This document shows positions 57,414 to 64,000 of a stretch of 64,000 bases of DNA, piece by piece. Made by a program: the position numbers and the translations under genes. The stretch is from Streptomyces cirratus (GTDB taxonomy: Bacteria > Actinomycetota > Actinomycetes > Streptomycetales > Streptomycetaceae). The stretch spans positions 186,001 to 250,000 of the forward strand of contig NZ_BMVP01000006.1 in the NCBI RefSeq assembly GCF_014650775.1, written 5' to 3'. The notes beneath the pieces are model-generated. The model saw nothing but the letters and a program-made list of their open reading frames with translations, was not told where the DNA came from and searched no databases. Numbering within the stretch: the first letter of the stretch is position 1; each line of letters begins with the position of its first letter.

Positions 57414-57683
57414 TTACGAGCGGCGGCTGCCGAAGAGCGTGCGCCGCAGCCGGCGCAGCGGCGCGAACAGCGCGACGCGCGCGCTCCGGCTCCGCTGGAC
57501 GTGCGTGTGGTCGCGGGAGGTGAGTTCGCGCATCAGCAGCGTCGCCTCCGCGCTCTCGTGGTGCGGGACGGCGGGACCGCCCAGCACGGCGAGGTGGCGG
57601 TCGAGGCGCGAGCTGGTCGCACTGCTGCCACAGGTGATGGCAGGCACGCGAGGCGGCCTGCTGCGCATTGCTATCTGTTCCAT
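57414..57683 (-). CDS. Small basic hypothetical protein
   Basis: An 89-residue basic protein, MEQIAMRSRPPRVPAITCGS onward, with an Arg/Leu-rich end (VALFAPLRRLRRTLFGSRRS). The middle holds a short helix-like segment (RLDRHLAVLGGPAVPHHESA). No signal peptide, metal motif or known family. ATG at 57683 with a purine-rich leader. It is divergent from the kinase gene. The coding call rests on G/C-biased third positions and a plausible start, so it is less certain than its neighbours. Confidence 0.5.
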   Translation of the reverse strand: MEQIAMRSRPPRVPAITCGSSATSSRLDRHLAVLGGPAVPHHESAEATLLMRELTSRDHTHVQRSRSARVALFAPLRRLRRTLFGSRRS

Positions 57684-57957
57684 GTCTCTCCCCACCCGTA
57701 CGAGGGCACCCGGCCCGGGCAGGCTAACCCTATCGCCCCGGCGTCGCCCTCGGGTATCCCGGTGGTGCGAATTACCCCTATACCTACGGGGAGTTGACGA
57801 TTACTCAGCGCAGTCGGCGATCACTCTCCGCACAGGCGCGATGCCCTCCGGACCGCACCGGGGGCTCCATTGCGGCGGTCCCGTCACGACGGGTGTCACA
57901 GCACCCCCGCTGCGCTAACTTGGAGTGATCATCCGGTGACGGACACGGGGGGCTCGT

Positions 57958-59586
57958 GTGAGCGGGAACATGGATGAGGACGGGCGTGTCATCGCCGGCC
58001 GCTACCGGCTGCTCGGTCCGCTGGGCCGCGGCGGCATGGGCATCGTGTGGCGGGCCCGGGACGAGGTGCTCGGCCGCGAGGTCGCGGTGAAGGAGGTCCG
58101 GGCGCCCGCCGGGCCGGACCCGGCCGAGGCGGAGCGGATGTACCGGCGGCTGGAGCGGGAGGCCTGGGCGGCGGCGCGGATCTCGCACCGCGGGGTGGTG
58201 ACCGTCTACGACGTGGCCACCGAGGACGGCCGCCCCTGGATCGTGATGGAGCTGGTGCGCGGGCTCTCGCTGGCGGACGTCCTGGAGGCCGAGGGACCCA
58301 TGACTGCGCAGCGCGCCGCGCACATCGGCGAACAGGTACTGGCCGCACTGCGCTCCGCGCACGAGTCGGGGGTGGTGCACCGGGACGTCAAGCCCGCCAA
58401 CGTGCTGATCGCCAACGACGGCCGGGTCCTCCTCGGGGACTTCGGCATCGCGAGCCTGGAGGGCTCCTCCTCGATCACGATGACGGGAGAGGTGGTCGGG
58501 TCCCCCGAATTCCTCGCGCCGGCGCGGGCGCTGGGCCGGTCGCCGGGACCGGCGTCGGACCTGTGGTCGCTCGGGGTGCTGCTGTACGCGGCCGTCGAGG
58601 GGGCTTCGCCGTTCCGCCGGGACACCGCGATGGCCACGCTGCGCGCGGTGGTGGAGGGTGAGCCGCCGACCCCTCACCGGGCCGGGCCGCTGGCGCCCGT
58701 ACTGGAGGGGCTGCTGCGCAAGGACCCGGACCGGCGGCTGCCCGCGGCGGAGGCGGCCCGGATGCTGCGCGTCATCGGCACGGGAGGGACCGTACCCCCG
58801 GACGGCGCGGTAGGGACCGTACGCTCCCCGGACGGCCCGGTGCCGGGGCCGGACGCGCCGACGGCGGCACTGCCGGAGCGGAGCCCCTACGGCCCGGCGC
58901 CCACCACGCCCCTCGCCACCCGCGATGCCGCTCCGCGGTCCGGGCGCAGGCGGGCCGGGCTGGTGCTGACCGCGGGGATCGTGGTGCTGCTCCTGGCGGT
59001 GGTGACGCTCGGCTGGCTGCTGCTCGACACCCGCGGGAAGCCGGACGGCGGCTCCGGCGGCAGCGGGAGCGGGAGCGGCCCGACGGTGCCTGCGCCCGCG
59101 CCCACGAGCCGGCCGCCGGCCCCGTCCGGCTCCCCCTCGGCGAGCGGCAGCCCGACGGCCGGGCAGCAGGTGACCCTGTACGTCCACACCCTGTACGGCG
59201 CCTACCGCGGCACCTGCCCTCCTCCCCCGGCCGGTGCGCCCGCCTTCACCGGCACGATCGCGGTGGACGCCGTCCCCGCCGTGGTGGAGTACCGCTGGGT
59301 GACGCGCGGCGCGACGGGCTCCGACGCGGGCTGGCAGGGCGTCACGTACGAGGCGGGCGGCGCGAAGACCCGGCAGTTCGACCATACGGAATCCGGGGCC
59401 GGCGGGAGCTTCGCGGACGCGGTCCGGCTGGAGGTGCGCCTGCCCGCCCGGGCGGTGTCGGCGTGGCTGGACTTCTCCGTCACGTGCGAGGAGGAGACCC
59501 CGACGGCCGGGGCCTCCTCCTCCTCTGCTCCCCCGGCTCCGTCCGGCTCCCCGGGCCCGACGCCGGGCCCGGGGGAAACGCCGTGA
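57958..59586 (+). CDS. Membrane-anchored Ser/Thr protein kinase
   Basis: A 542-residue Hanks-type kinase. Gly-rich loop GRGGMG (23-28), Lys45 in VAVKEV, Glu67, HRDVKPANVL (141-150) and DFG (161-163) are all present. The activation-segment end reads GSPEFLAPARALG, so the usual APE is APA. A Pro-rich juxtamembrane stretch leads to one membrane helix (AGLVLTAGIVVLLLAVVTLG, about 335-354). After a Gly/Ser/Pro linker comes a small external domain (165 residues) with one cysteine in each half (GTCPPPPAG and VTCEEET). The GTG start at 57958 (VSGNMDEDGR) is preferred to an ATG three codons on. The kinase probably senses an envelope signal. Confidence 0.92.
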   Translation: MSGNMDEDGRVIAGRYRLLGPLGRGGMGIVWRARDEVLGREVAVKEVRAPAGPDPAEAERMYRRLEREAWAAARISHRGVVTVYDVATEDGRPWIVMELVRGLSLADVLEAEGPMTAQRAAHIGEQVLAALRSAHESGVVHRDVKPANVLIANDGRVLLGDFGIASLEGSSSITMTGEVVGSPEFLAPARALGRSPGPASDLWSLGVLLYAAVEGASPFRRDTAMATLRAVVEGEPPTPHRAGPLAPVLEGLLRKDPDRRLPAAEAARMLRVIGTGGTVPPDGAVGTVRSPDGPVPGPDAPTAALPERSPYGPAPTTPLATRDAAPRSGRRRAGLVLTAGIVVLLLAVVTLGWLLLDTRGKPDGGSGGSGSGSGPTVPAPAPTSRPPAPSGSPSASGSPTAGQQVTLYVHTLYGAYRGTCPPPPAGAPAFTGTIAVDAVPAVVEYRWVTRGATGSDAGWQGVTYEAGGAKTRQFDHTESGAGGSFADAVRLEVRLPARAVSAWLDFSVTCEEETPTAGASSSSAPPAPSGSPGPTPGPGETP

Positions 59587-59608
59587 GGGCCGGGCGGCCC
59601 GGAGGGAC

Positions 59609-60421
59609 CTATGCCTTGCCGGTGAACACGGGCAGGTAGCCGCTCGACTGTCCGGTGGCGGTCGGGTGGTAGGACTCGCCGATGTTGGCCCAGTTGAGGC
59701 TGTGCAGCCACGCGCTGCCGGAGCAGATCTCGTGGCCGGTGAAGGCGCTGGTGACCGAGGCGAAGGTGAAGCCGTGGTTGGCGGCGCGCTTGGCGATGGC
59801 GGCGTTGAGGTAGTCGGCGGCGCCGTTGATGGCGCTGCGTTCACCCTCGGACAGTCCCGCGACGCAGGAACCGTTCAGCTGGTAGAAGCGGGGATAGCCG
59901 AGCACCACCACGTGGGCGGCCGGGGCGCGGGCGGAGATGGCGTTGTAGACCTGGTCGAGCTGACCGGGGAGGGTGGAGTCCACGTACGCCTTGGCCTGGT
60001 TGACGCGGGACACGCAGGTGGACTCCGACTGGAGCACACAGGTCGTCATGACGTCCGAGAAGCCGGCGTCGTTGCCGCCGATGGTGATGCTGACGAGGTC
60101 GGTGCCGGAGTTCAGCGGGCCGAGCTGACCGGAGAGGACGTCACCCGTCCGGGCACCCGAGCAGGCGGTGAACGAGAAGGTCTGAGGGGAGTGGGCGGCG
60201 GCCCACAGGGCCGGATAGGCCCGGGAGGTGCGCTTGCAGTCCCCGCTCCCGCTGTCGTAGTTGCCGGAGCCCACGCCGGAGGAGTACGAGTCTCCGAGGG
60301 CTACGTAGCCGAAGTCGGCCTGGGCGGAGGCGGCCGCCTGGCCTGCGCCGAACAGGGCGGCGCCCGCGGCGAGTAAGAGGGCGGAGGTGAGGGTGGCGAA
60401 GCGCGACAGTCTCATGCTCAT
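59609..60421 (-). CDS. Secreted SGNH/GDSL hydrolase
   Basis: Exported esterase or lipase of 270 residues. Signal peptide about 1-34 (LTSALLLAAGAALFGAGQAA). Catalytic blocks are VALGDSYSSGVGSG with Ser45, ITIGGNDAGFSD with the oxyanion Asn117, and GESYHPTATGQ with the Asp-x-x-His-type histidine (about 254). Six cysteines probably form three disulfides, as in the Streptomyces secreted lipase of known structure. From memory this is the SCO1725-type lipase locus. ATG at 60421 has AGGAG eight bases upstream. Confidence 0.95.
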   Translation of the reverse strand: MSMRLSRFATLTSALLLAAGAALFGAGQAAASAQADFGYVALGDSYSSGVGSGNYDSGSGDCKRTSRAYPALWAAAHSPQTFSFTACSGARTGDVLSGQLGPLNSGTDLVSITIGGNDAGFSDVMTTCVLQSESTCVSRVNQAKAYVDSTLPGQLDQVYNAISARAPAAHVVVLGYPRFYQLNGSCVAGLSEGERSAINGAADYLNAAIAKRAANHGFTFASVTSAFTGHEICSGSAWLHSLNWANIGESYHPTATGQSSGYLPVFTGKA

Positions 60422-60620
60422 GTGTGCGGCTCCTAGTGGGGGTTACTCCTGAGTCGTTGGTACAGGGCGCACGGCCTGGCTGGAAGTGTTCATGCCAAGA
60501 ATGTTCGGAGCGGAGTCCGCTCCGAATCTTCACCGGCGAGGGGTTTGAAGAGGGCACTCTGACACTCGATCCGGCGAAACACGGGTGCAGGAGGGCAGTT
60601 CGTGCCGGATCATGGGCGCC

Positions 60621-61721
60621 ATGTCAGCCAACCCGCACGACGCGCTGCCGATCCGGCTCACCCTCGACGACAGCGACTCGCCGTCGGATGTCGTCGACGC
60701 CCTGTTCCTCGGCCGGTTCGCGTCCGGCGAGCAGCCGTACTCGCACAGCGTCTCCATCGAACGGGTCAAGGCGGAGGCCACTTTGCTGCCGCCCGGAGCG
60801 ACGGTGCTGCGCTCGGCGCGCGACACCGACCGCAGCGCCACGCTCGCGGAGGGCGAGGGCTGGACGATGCTCGTGTCGCGCTGGAGCCGGGGCGCGGACG
60901 TGACGGTGACGGCCGTCAGCGACGAACTCGCCACGGGTGTGCTCGGTGAGGCCACGGAAGGGGCGCGGGACGAGCCCGAACCGCAGCCGGAGAACGTCAC
61001 GATGGGGTTCTGGTACGTCTCCCCGCGCCGCGGCCCCTACCGCACGACCCGGCAGATCGCGGCGGGCACCTGGGCGGAGGTGCGGCCCAACTACACCGCG
61101 CCGGTGGCCGAGGCGATGGACCGGCTGATGAAGGTGACCCCGGACGACATCGCGGGCCGGCTGCTCCTGCTGCACGGGCCGCCCGGGACCGGCAAGACCT
61201 CCGCGCTGCGGACGCTGGCCCGGTCGTGGCGGGACTGGTGCCAGGTGGACTGCGTCCTGGACCCGGAGCGGCTGTTCAACGACGTGGGCTACCTGATGGA
61301 CATCGCGATCGGGGAGGACGAGGGCACGGCCAAGGGGCGCTGGCGGCTGCTGCTGCTGGAGGACTGCGACGAGCTGATCCGCGGCGAGGCCCGCCACCAG
61401 GCCGGGCAGGCGCTGTCGCGGCTGCTGAACCTGACGGACGGACTGCTGGGCCAGGGCCGCAACGTGCTGGTCGGGGTGACGACCAACGAGGACCTGGAGC
61501 GCCTGCACCCGGCGGTGGTCCGGCCGGGCCGCTGTCTGGCCCGGATCGAGGTCGGCCGGCTGACGCACCGTGAGGCGGTGGACTGGCTCGGCACCGACGA
61601 GGGCGTCTCCCGCGAGGGCGCGACCCTGGCGGAGCTCTTCGCGCTGCGCCGCGGTAGCGGTCCGACGGCGGCAGTCCTGCCGCCGCAGGGGCACGGCGCG
61701 GAGCCGGGGCTCTACCTGTAG
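60621..61721 (+). CDS. DUF5925-domain AAA ATPase
   Basis: A 366-residue ATPase. The first 170 residues form the DUF5925 domain (ALPIRLTLDDSDSPSDVVDA, WTMLVSRWSRGADVTVTAVS). The AAA module follows: Walker A HGPPGTGKTSALR (185-197), Walker B RLLLLEDCDEL (242-252), sensor 1 GVTTNEDLERL and the arginine finger in VVRPGRCLARIE. A C-terminal lid (LTHREAVDWLGTDEGVSR) ends the protein. ATG at 60621 (MSANPHDALP) is the family-like start; an ATG three codons earlier is also possible. Partner and target are unknown. Divergent from the SGNH hydrolase. Confidence 0.88.
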   Translation: MSANPHDALPIRLTLDDSDSPSDVVDALFLGRFASGEQPYSHSVSIERVKAEATLLPPGATVLRSARDTDRSATLAEGEGWTMLVSRWSRGADVTVTAVSDELATGVLGEATEGARDEPEPQPENVTMGFWYVSPRRGPYRTTRQIAAGTWAEVRPNYTAPVAEAMDRLMKVTPDDIAGRLLLLHGPPGTGKTSALRTLARSWRDWCQVDCVLDPERLFNDVGYLMDIAIGEDEGTAKGRWRLLLLEDCDELIRGEARHQAGQALSRLLNLTDGLLGQGRNVLVGVTTNEDLERLHPAVVRPGRCLARIEVGRLTHREAVDWLGTDEGVSREGATLAELFALRRGSGPTAAVLPPQGHGAEPGLYL

Positions 61722-61817
61722 GTCCCGTCCCCGCGGCCCCGGTGCGACGACAATGGCCGCGAAGGCCACGCCCCGTCGTGCCCGGCGTCCCCCGGGCACA
61801 CCGAAACAGGAGTCCAC

Positions 61818-62360
61818 GTGCCCGAACCGGCGCAGGAGAACCCCTACCCCGACACCCTCGTCCTCGGCGAGGGCCCCGAGCCGCACCCGCAGCTGCGGCC
61901 CGTGCTACAGCTCATCGGGCGCTGGCACGGCCGGGGCAGCGGCGAGTACCCGACCCTGGAGCACGGGTTCCGCTACGAGCAGGAGATCACGTTCAGCCAT
62001 GACGGGAGGCCGTTCCTGCGCTACGAGTCCCGCGCCTGGCTGATCGACGGATCGGGCGCGGCCCTGCGGCCGTCGGGGCGGGAGGTCGGCTGGTGGCGGG
62101 TGATGCCGGACGCCTCGCTGGAGGTGGTGCTGGCCCACCCGACGGGGATCGTCGAGACGTACGACGGCCAGGTGTCGGGGGCCGGTATCGAGATGGCCAC
62201 CCGGAGCGTGTCGGTGACGCCCCGGGCCAAGGAGGTGACCGCGATGCGCCGCCGGTACACCCTGGAGGGCGGGGAGCTGACCGTGGTTCAGGAGATGGAG
62301 GCCGTGGGCCAGCCGATGCAGCACCACCTGATGGCCCGGCTCACCCCCCGCAACCCCTGA
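61818..62360 (+). CDS. Nitrobindin-like FABP-family heme protein
   Basis: A 180-residue ten-stranded beta-barrel of the nitrobindin/THAP4 family, which binds heme and reacts with nitric oxide or peroxynitrite. LIGRWHGRGSGEYPTLE (33-49) holds the GxWxGxG motif. ITFSHDGRPFLRYESRAWLI and VEVVLAHPTGIVETYDGQVS are family strands. GQPMQHHLMARLTPR near the end supplies the proximal histidine. GTG at 61818 follows CAGGAG. It is between the AAA gene and a GntR gene; no operon partner is clear. Confidence 0.92.
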   Translation: MPEPAQENPYPDTLVLGEGPEPHPQLRPVLQLIGRWHGRGSGEYPTLEHGFRYEQEITFSHDGRPFLRYESRAWLIDGSGAALRPSGREVGWWRVMPDASLEVVLAHPTGIVETYDGQVSGAGIEMATRSVSVTPRAKEVTAMRRRYTLEGGELTVVQEMEAVGQPMQHHLMARLTPRNP

Positions 62361-62535
62361 CAGCCCCGCCCGCGGCGGAACGCAGGCCGCAGGCCCGCAC
62401 CGCCTGCGGCTCAGGCCCCGCACGGCCCGGGCCTCAGGTGCCGTACGGCCCGGGCCTCAGGTCCCGCCCGGCCCAGTACCGCCTGCGGCTCAAGCCGCCG
62501 CACCGCCCGGGCTCAGGCCGCCGCACAGCCCGGGC
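62361..62535. repeat. Degenerate direct repeats in the nitrobindin-GntR gap
   Basis: Units around GCACGGCCCGGGCCTCAGGT (about 62417-62461) and GCCCGGGCTCAGGCCGCCGC (about 62490-62540) repeat two to three times each. They end at the convergent gene stop at 62536. They may fold as terminator-like hairpins, but no clean stem is seen. Confidence 0.6.
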
Positions 62536-62928
62536 TCAGGTGCCGTAGCGCGCCCGGAGGGCCTCTCCCGCCGCGGCCGTGGCTTCCGCCCGGGTCAGGC
62601 CCAGCCGGTGGGCGCGCTCGGCGAACGCCTGCGCCGCGGCGGCCGCCTCCCGCGCGGCGGAGTCCCCGGCGGCGGCGACGAACGTCCCGGCCCGCCCCCG
62701 CGTCTCGATCACGCCGTCGCCCTCCAGGGCCCGGTACGCCTTGGCGACCGTGTTCGCAGCGAGCCCCAGTTCCTCCGCCAGCCCCCGCACGGTCGGCAGT
62801 TTGAACCCCACCGGCAGCCGCCCGGTCCGGGCCGCGTCCGCGATCTGCGCGCGCAGCTGCTCGTAGGGGGCGGCGGAGCCGGCCGACCCGTCGATCTTGA
62901 TCTTTAGGTTGGGCGAAGTCGAGGTCAC
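62536..62928 (-). CDS. GntR-family regulator (YtrA-type, short)
   Basis: A 130-residue DNA-binding protein with only a winged helix-turn-helix and a short C-terminal helix pair. [20 protein letters not shown] is the first helix and the recognition region is [32 protein letters not shown] (about 45-75). A helical tail ([20 protein letters not shown], ...EALRARYGT) replaces the usual large ligand domain, as in the YtrA subfamily. GTG at 62928. Divergent from the GNAT gene with 70 bases between starts, so it may regulate it. Confidence 0.9.
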   Translation of the reverse strand: MTSTSPNLKIKIDGSAGSAAPYEQLRAQIADAARTGRLPVGFKLPTVRGLAEELGLAANTVAKAYRALEGDGVIETRGRAGTFVAAAGDSAAREAAAAAQAFAERAHRLGLTRAEATAAAGEALRARYGT

Positions 62929-62998
62929 GGCGCCGATTGTCCCCCACCGCCCGGTAATTCGCAGGCGCCGACGGCGGCCCGCCCTTAGCGTCGCCCCC

Positions 62999-63967
62999 AT
63001 GACCGTTTCGATCCGAGACCTGCGTCCCGGCGACCCCGGGGACGTGGAGGCCGTCGTACACCTGCGCCGGACCGTCCTCCCGTTCATGATCACCACCTCG
63101 GCCGGCGTGGCCTACGAGGTCACCTCCGCCCACCCCGCCAAGCGGTACCGGATCCTCCTCGCCGAGCACGCGGACGGCCTGCCCGTCGCCACCGCACAGG
63201 TCGGCATCGCGCACGAGAGTCCCGAACCCGGCCTCGGCTTCGTCAACCTCCAGGTGCATCCAGCCCACCGCGGTCTCGGCGTCGGAAGCGCCCTGCTGCG
63301 TGCGGCCGAGGAGCATCTGGTCGCCGCCGGGGCCGTGGACTCGTACGCCTGGGTCCTGGACGGGCCTCGCGATCACGCCTTCGCCGCGCGGCACGGCTAC
63401 CGGCCCGGCCGCTCCGCCCACTTCCTGCGCCTGGAGCTGTCCGAGCGGACCCTGCCGCCGTACCCGGCCGTCCTGCCGCCCGGCGTCGAGCTGCGCGCCG
63501 CCTCCGCGTTCGCGGACGATCCGCGCCCGCTGTACGAAGCCGACGCCGAGGTTTCGCTGGACGAGCCGGGTGACGTGCCGGTGGAACTGGACGACTACGA
63601 AAACTGGCTCGCCGAGGTGTGGCACGAACCCTCCCTCGACCACGACCTGACGACGGTCGTCCTCGTCGACGGCGTCGTTGCCGCCTTCTCGGCCGCCCGG
63701 ACCGACGGGGCGGGCCGCTACGGCTCGGCGATGACCGGCACGCGCCGCGCCCACCGGGGCCGCGGGCTGGCCAAGCTCGCCAAGACCGCCTCTCTGCACC
63801 GTGCCCTCGCGACGGGCTGCACCGAGGCGCTGACCGGCAACGACGCGGGCAACGCGGCGATGCTCGCCGTCAACAAGCGGTTCGGGTACGAGATCCGCGC
63901 CACCGAGACCCGCTTCGCGAAGCGGCTCGCCCCCTTCGATGTCAACCCCAAGGAAGTGACCGCATGA
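62999..63967 (+). CDS. Tandem-GNAT N-acetyltransferase
   Basis: A 322-residue acetyltransferase with two GNAT folds. The first (1-155) has the acetyl-CoA motif [15 protein letters not shown] (86-100). The second (165-322) has a weaker [17 protein letters not shown] (256-272) and ends [20 protein letters not shown]. Tandem GNAT proteins in Streptomyces include mycothiol-synthase-like and antibiotic-modifying enzymes. This one lacks a clear MshD signature, so the substrate is unknown. The ATG at 62999 is the family start. It overlaps the next gene by ATGA. Confidence 0.92.
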   Translation: MTVSIRDLRPGDPGDVEAVVHLRRTVLPFMITTSAGVAYEVTSAHPAKRYRILLAEHADGLPVATAQVGIAHESPEPGLGFVNLQVHPAHRGLGVGSALLRAAEEHLVAAGAVDSYAWVLDGPRDHAFAARHGYRPGRSAHFLRLELSERTLPPYPAVLPPGVELRAASAFADDPRPLYEADAEVSLDEPGDVPVELDDYENWLAEVWHEPSLDHDLTTVVLVDGVVAAFSAARTDGAGRYGSAMTGTRRAHRGRGLAKLAKTASLHRALATGCTEALTGNDAGNAAMLAVNKRFGYEIRATETRFAKRLAPFDVNPKEVTA

Positions 63968-64000
63968 CCGGCATGCTCACCGTCGCCCTCGTCAAGGCGG
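63964..64000 (+). CDS. Unidentified gene cut by the window edge
   Basis: Only the first 12 codons are present, reading [12 protein letters not shown]. They begin at an ATG that overlaps the GNAT stop by four bases, so it is a coupled downstream gene. The sequence is too short to identify. Confidence 0.6.
   Translation, partial: MTGMLTVALVKA

Overview
The window is about 72% or more G+C, uses GTC/GCC/CTG-type codons throughout, and carries the genes for mycothiol synthesis (mshC), spore-coat chaplins (chpC/chpH type), a hydrolase of the S. coelicolor secreted-lipase type and many F420, acyl-CoA and TetR genes. This points to a Streptomyces chromosome, in the conserved core-arm region that from memory matches S. 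coelicolor SCO1663 (mshC) to about SCO1730. No phage, transposon, CRISPR array or rRNA operon is visible. The one RNA gene is a tRNA-Leu(GAG).

Layout. 1-2903 (minus): mycothiol-associated block of mshC (cut at the left edge), a PI-kinase-like protein, a DUF3090 zinc protein and a histidine phosphatase, the middle two coupled by GTGA overlap. 2966-10318: CorA magnesium channel, ferritin-like protein, F420-type monooxygenase, aldo/keto reductase overlapping a degenerate RecD-like protein, and two small hypotheticals. 10377-11597: two chaplins, one with a collagen-like stalk and sortase signal. 11735-17679: M20 peptidase, tRNA-Leu, two amino-acid permeases and a TPR-like protein. 18410-22799: FAD dehydrogenase, NUDIX, two DUF202 membrane proteins, a histidine-rich protein and an MBL-fold hydrolase.

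22947-28446 is a fatty-acid module: kinase-like ACAD partner plus acyl-CoA dehydrogenase on plus, and SDR, acyl-CoA ligase and TetR on minus. Both outer promoters carry the same 13-base operator half. 28555-33153: NamZ-like muramidase, an alpha/beta hydrolase, a zinc-ribbon protein, a BKACE-like protein and SoxR. 33308-39626 holds two more TetR circuits with matching operators: MaoC/TetR, and acyl-CoA dehydrogenase/TetR/alcohol dehydrogenase/aldehyde dehydrogenase. 39726-44346: citrate-metal symporter, molybdopterin oxidoreductase and TetR. 44380-48859 is a tightly coupled three-gene envelope cassette (parallel beta-helix protein, cupredoxin-like protein, polytopic membrane protein) of no known function, my best candidate for an undescribed system.

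49655-64000: homogentisate dioxygenase with a double palindromic operator and a GntR regulator, an orphan type-ISP C-terminal protein, a TetR-controlled DrrAB-like exporter, a CaiB CoA-transferase, a Ser/Thr kinase, a secreted SGNH hydrolase, a DUF5925 AAA ATPase, a nitrobindin-like protein, a GntR regulator, a double GNAT acetyltransferase and the first codons of one more gene. The unifying theme is catabolism of acyl-CoA, aldehyde and aromatic substrates under five local TetR repressors, embedded in core envelope and morphogenesis genes.
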